From assembly GCA_900319865.1 (NCBI GenBank), contig ONQD01000015.1:1-56439 (forward strand): a stretch of DNA of 56,439 nt, given 5' to 3'. Below, piece after piece: positions 54,423-56,439 of the stretch (the stretch's first letter is position 1; the number at the start of each line of letters is the position of its first letter). Under the pieces are notes generated by a model that was not told the origin of the DNA, did no database searches, and saw nothing but the letters and a program-made list of their open reading frames with translations. A program made the position numbers and the translations under genes. The DNA comes from an uncultured Bacteroidales bacterium (GTDB taxonomy: Bacteria > Bacteroidota > Bacteroidia > Bacteroidales > P3).

Positions 54423-55750
54423 TTCTGTTTTATTTGTTGGTCAAGGCGTTTCACTGCCGCCTCGTTGGGTGCTATCATCAAGCAACGGTCCATATAATAA
54501 CGTGCCCGTTCGCAGTTGCCTTCGTCATAATACCCCTGCGCCAAAATCAAATAGGGACGCAGGTGCAGCGGAAACAGCTCTGCCGCCTGCAAGGCATGTT
54601 CCATCAGCTCCCCTTTCCGGTCGGGCAGCGTCCCCTCGCACACCAGCAGCGCCTCCCACACCGCATACTGGCTCTTGTCGTGGCCCAGGTGTTTCAAGAA
54701 CTGCTCGGCAGCTTCGGCATATCGCTCCTGTGCCGCAAGCATCTGACCGTATATCATGCAGTGCCCGTCGTCGGGTTGGCATTGGGCGGCCAGCGTGTCG
54801 GCCAGCATGAAACCCTTTCGGCTGTATGCCGCAAAGAAATTCTTGTTACGCAGAAACTCCGTAAGATACATCAACCGATGCTGGCAGTCAATATTCCCGT
54901 TCATCAGCCCACGTCTCAAATAGCGATAAGTGCCCACCATATCACCCATGGCCAGATAACACGACGCAAGCGATATATTTATATTCTCGTCGCCCGGATT
55001 GGTCTCCTCAATGCGGTGGTAATATTGCAGGGCCTTCGAGTAGTTCTTCTCGTTCATATAGCTCTCGGCCAGTATGGCGTTGTATCGGGGCTCGCTGGGC
55101 ATTGCCTCGGCCAGCTTCTCCAACTCCTTGCGTGCCCGTTCAGGTTTGTTGATGGCGCTCCACAGCTTCTGCTTTTGTAGCGACACCTCTTCTATTATAC
55201 CGAATCGCTTCTCCACACGGTCCAGCACCTCGATGGCCCCGTTCGCATTGTCCGCCATCAGGTAGGCATTCGAAAGACTGTAGTAGTTGTCCAGCTCGTC
55301 GGGGTGGGCGCGCACTATGCTCTCCCATGTGGCGGTAAGGTTCTTGTCGTCGCGCTGCATCATATACACCTGTGCCAACTGCTTCTGATACCAGATGCTC
55401 CTCGGGTTCAGCTTGCAGGCCTGTAGTGTGTGCACCAAGGCGCTGTCAAGCCAGCCCAAACTCATAAACACTCTCCCCAACTCGTAGTGCGCCGGCGCAT
55501 ACCCTGCATCCTTTTTCAAAAGCGACTGGTATAACTCTATCGCCTTCTCGCTATTGCCCAGCAACTGCTGCACAGTGGCGTTTATCTGTGCCGAATCCAG
55601 CGCCAGCTCCCTTTCGGTCACCTCCACTATGGGTTTGCGCTGATAGCGTGTGTCGGCGGTCGCCGCGTGCTTCCGTCCAGCACACGACACTGCAACTAAT
55701 AACAATATTGTTCCTATTATAAATATACCGAGTTTTTTCATTCTTCTCAT
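54413..55750 (-). CDS. TPR-repeat lipoprotein
   Basis: 445 residues; lipobox AVSC at about Cys23 behind a hydrophobic segment. At least eight TPR-like units cover residues 55-440 (AIELYQSLLKKDAGYAPAHYE, ALQYYHRIEETNPGDENI, AAEQFLKHLGHDKS). ATG 55750 is chosen since an AAGGAG site lies 6 nt upstream, uncommon here; ATG 55741 is an alternative. It overlaps the DUF4292 gene by 10 nt. Envelope scaffold; partners inferred from the TPR-DUF4292 pairing seen in Bacteroidota. Confidence 0.88.
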   Translation of the reverse strand: MRRMKKLGIFIIGTILLLVAVSCAGRKHAATADTRYQRKPIVEVTERELALDSAQINATVQQLLGNSEKAIELYQSLLKKDAGYAPAHYELGRVFMSLGWLDSALVHTLQACKLNPRSIWYQKQLAQVYMMQRDDKNLTATWESIVRAHPDELDNYYSLSNAYLMADNANGAIEVLDRVEKRFGIIEEVSLQKQKLWSAINKPERARKELEKLAEAMPSEPRYNAILAESYMNEKNYSKALQYYHRIEETNPGDENINISLASCYLAMGDMVGTYRYLRRGLMNGNIDCQHRLMYLTEFLRNKNFFAAYSRKGFMLADTLAAQCQPDDGHCMIYGQMLAAQERYAEAAEQFLKHLGHDKSQYAVWEALLVCEGTLPDRKGELMEHALQAAELFPLHLRPYLILAQGYYDEGNCERARYYMDRCLMIAPNEAAVKRLDQQIKQKCQ

Positions 55751-55808
55751 TGCTCTCTCCTTATTATTCCTCTTATAACTACCATTCATCTTTTTTATTG
55801 TGCGGCTG

Positions 55809-55816
55809 CAAAATTA
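55809..55816 (-). promoter_or_regulatory. -7 box (TAATTTTG) for the TPR-DUF4292 gene run
   Basis: Minus-strand TAnnTTTG match 58 nt before the ATG at 55750. Confidence 0.55.
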
Positions 55817-56118
55817 ATTTGTTCCACATCCACTCCGCCCCCTTCTTTCGACCCCTTTCCACCCGTTCCGGCCTCTCCTCCCTCCCGCCACCGTCCCCTC
55901 GCTGTAGGTTCGGTGTGGGTTCGCTCTGGCTTTGCTCTGTTCCCGACCCCTCACCCCACCCTCCTCCCATCTATACCCACCCTCCGCCTTCCCCACTCCT
56001 TTCCTCCCGACCTCACCCTGTTCCCAAACCCATGCACAACCCACTTTCTCCACACCTGTCCCAAATGGAAAAAAAACATAAAAATGCAAAAAAAAATCTC
56101 CATGTCAAAAAAATAGTA
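55817..56118. other. Pyrimidine-rich non-coding spacer
   Basis: The plus strand from about 55830 to 56050 is nearly all C and T with many CCC runs, a mirror image of the purine-rich tract at 30340-30535. Frames here are low-complexity and not called. No RNA gene or hairpin of note. Confidence 0.65.
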
Positions 56119-56126
56119 TATATTTG
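56119..56126 (+). promoter_or_regulatory. -7 box (TATATTTG) for the last gene
   Basis: TAnnTTTG match 114 nt upstream of the ATG at 56241. Confidence 0.6.
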
Positions 56127-56240
56127 CAACGTAATTATGAAACACCCAAGGCCCTCTTCACATAGTCGAAAGAATATGTAAATGAGTGTTTTGATAGTAT
56201 AAATGAAAATTCAATTATTCATCTAAAATTACAACAAACA

Positions 56241-56439
56241 ATGAAAAAAACATTAATGGTTCTTTCTTTCGCGCTGTGCGCAACGTTTGTGTTTGCACAA
56301 ACCGCCACACCGAACAAGAATGTCTACATGGCCAAATCCGAGACCTCTAATGTCTCGAACATGTATCAGAGTTCCATCTTCACCAAGGATGCTACCCCTC
56401 TGGTAACCGTAGACTTCTCTGGCGACAACCTTGGCTACA
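56241..56439 (+). CDS. Secreted protein, 5' end only
   Basis: The first 66 codons: signal peptide MKKTLMVLSFALCATFVFAQ (cleavage about residue 20), then TATPNKNVYMAKSETS and VTVDFSGDNLGY. The last bit resembles the beginning of beta-sandwich modules in Bacteroidales extracellular proteins, but too little is present to name a family. Runs off the right edge. Possibly a T9SS cargo. Confidence 0.8.
   Translation, partial: MKKTLMVLSFALCATFVFAQTATPNKNVYMAKSETSNVSNMYQSSIFTKDATPLVTVDFSGDNLGY

Overview
The window comes from a Bacteroidota genome, most probably order Bacteroidales; family and species cannot be fixed from the sequence alone. Evidence: most transcription units start at a TAnnTTTG (-7) box rather than a sigma70 -10, Shine-Dalgarno sites are rare, and typical Bacteroidota genes are present (gldD, lptE, DUF4292, a T9SS-type C-terminal gliding domain, fimbrillin-like and DUF285 leucine-rich lipoproteins). 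It reads as an ordinary chromosomal segment: no phage, integrase, transposase or CRISPR array was seen. About 50 real genes are present.

Layout. 1-2.7 kb: lptE (partial), a small ORF, an apparent methyltransferase remnant, gldD and an alpha/beta hydrolase, driven from a symmetric divergent promoter. 2.7-5 kb: a strikingly regular 11-bp-phased inverted array, then a leader ORF, a small ORF and a fimbrillin-like lipoprotein. 5.1-7.4 kb: iorA-iorB (indolepyruvate:ferredoxin oxidoreductase). 7.4-8.6 kb: a frameshifted DUF4143 ATPase with an inverted repeat just upstream. 8.9-13.6 kb: a surface or periplasmic protein and a large T9SS cargo protein. 13.7-17.8 kb: a DUF4838 glycosidase-like protein with a sodium/solute symporter. 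17.9-23 kb: rimP-nusA-infB and tRNA-Arg(CCT). 23.2-30.1 kb, minus strand: a GH2 beta-galactosidase, a CNNM/CBS membrane protein and a PNGase F-like amidase in one apparent operon ending at a clear terminator. 30.8-36.5 kb: rsgA, an esterase-like lipoprotein, thyA-manC-asnS.

36.5-40.9 kb: a second solitary AAA ATPase with iterated palindromes over its promoter, a 190-bp four-hairpin element, and a second leader ORF / small ORF / lipoprotein unit, this time carrying DUF285 repeats. 41-44.5 kb: an IMPACT-family gene, a UvrD-type helicase, dtd. 44.5-47.1 kb, minus: rnhA-pnuC-prmC-yccF. 47.3-50.4 kb, minus: rplM-rpsI-rpsB-tsf with structured leaders. 50.4-55.8 kb, minus: a THUMP-like methyltransferase, a sugar nucleotidyltransferase, tadA, a LolA-like protein, a DUF4292 lipoprotein and a TPR lipoprotein. 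The window closes with the first 66 codons of a secreted protein.

How they work together. Housekeeping blocks (translation, nucleotide and tRNA metabolism) alternate with cell-surface modules. PNGase F-like plus GH2, with the DUF4838 protein and symporter nearby, suggests release and trimming of glycoprotein N-glycans. The two fimbrillin-type lipoproteins share a related N-terminal domain and the same upstream plan but have unrelated C-terminal halves. The least explained signals are the phased TATCGT array at 2765-2845, the repeats upstream of both solitary ATPases, and the tripartite units ahead of the surface lipoproteins.
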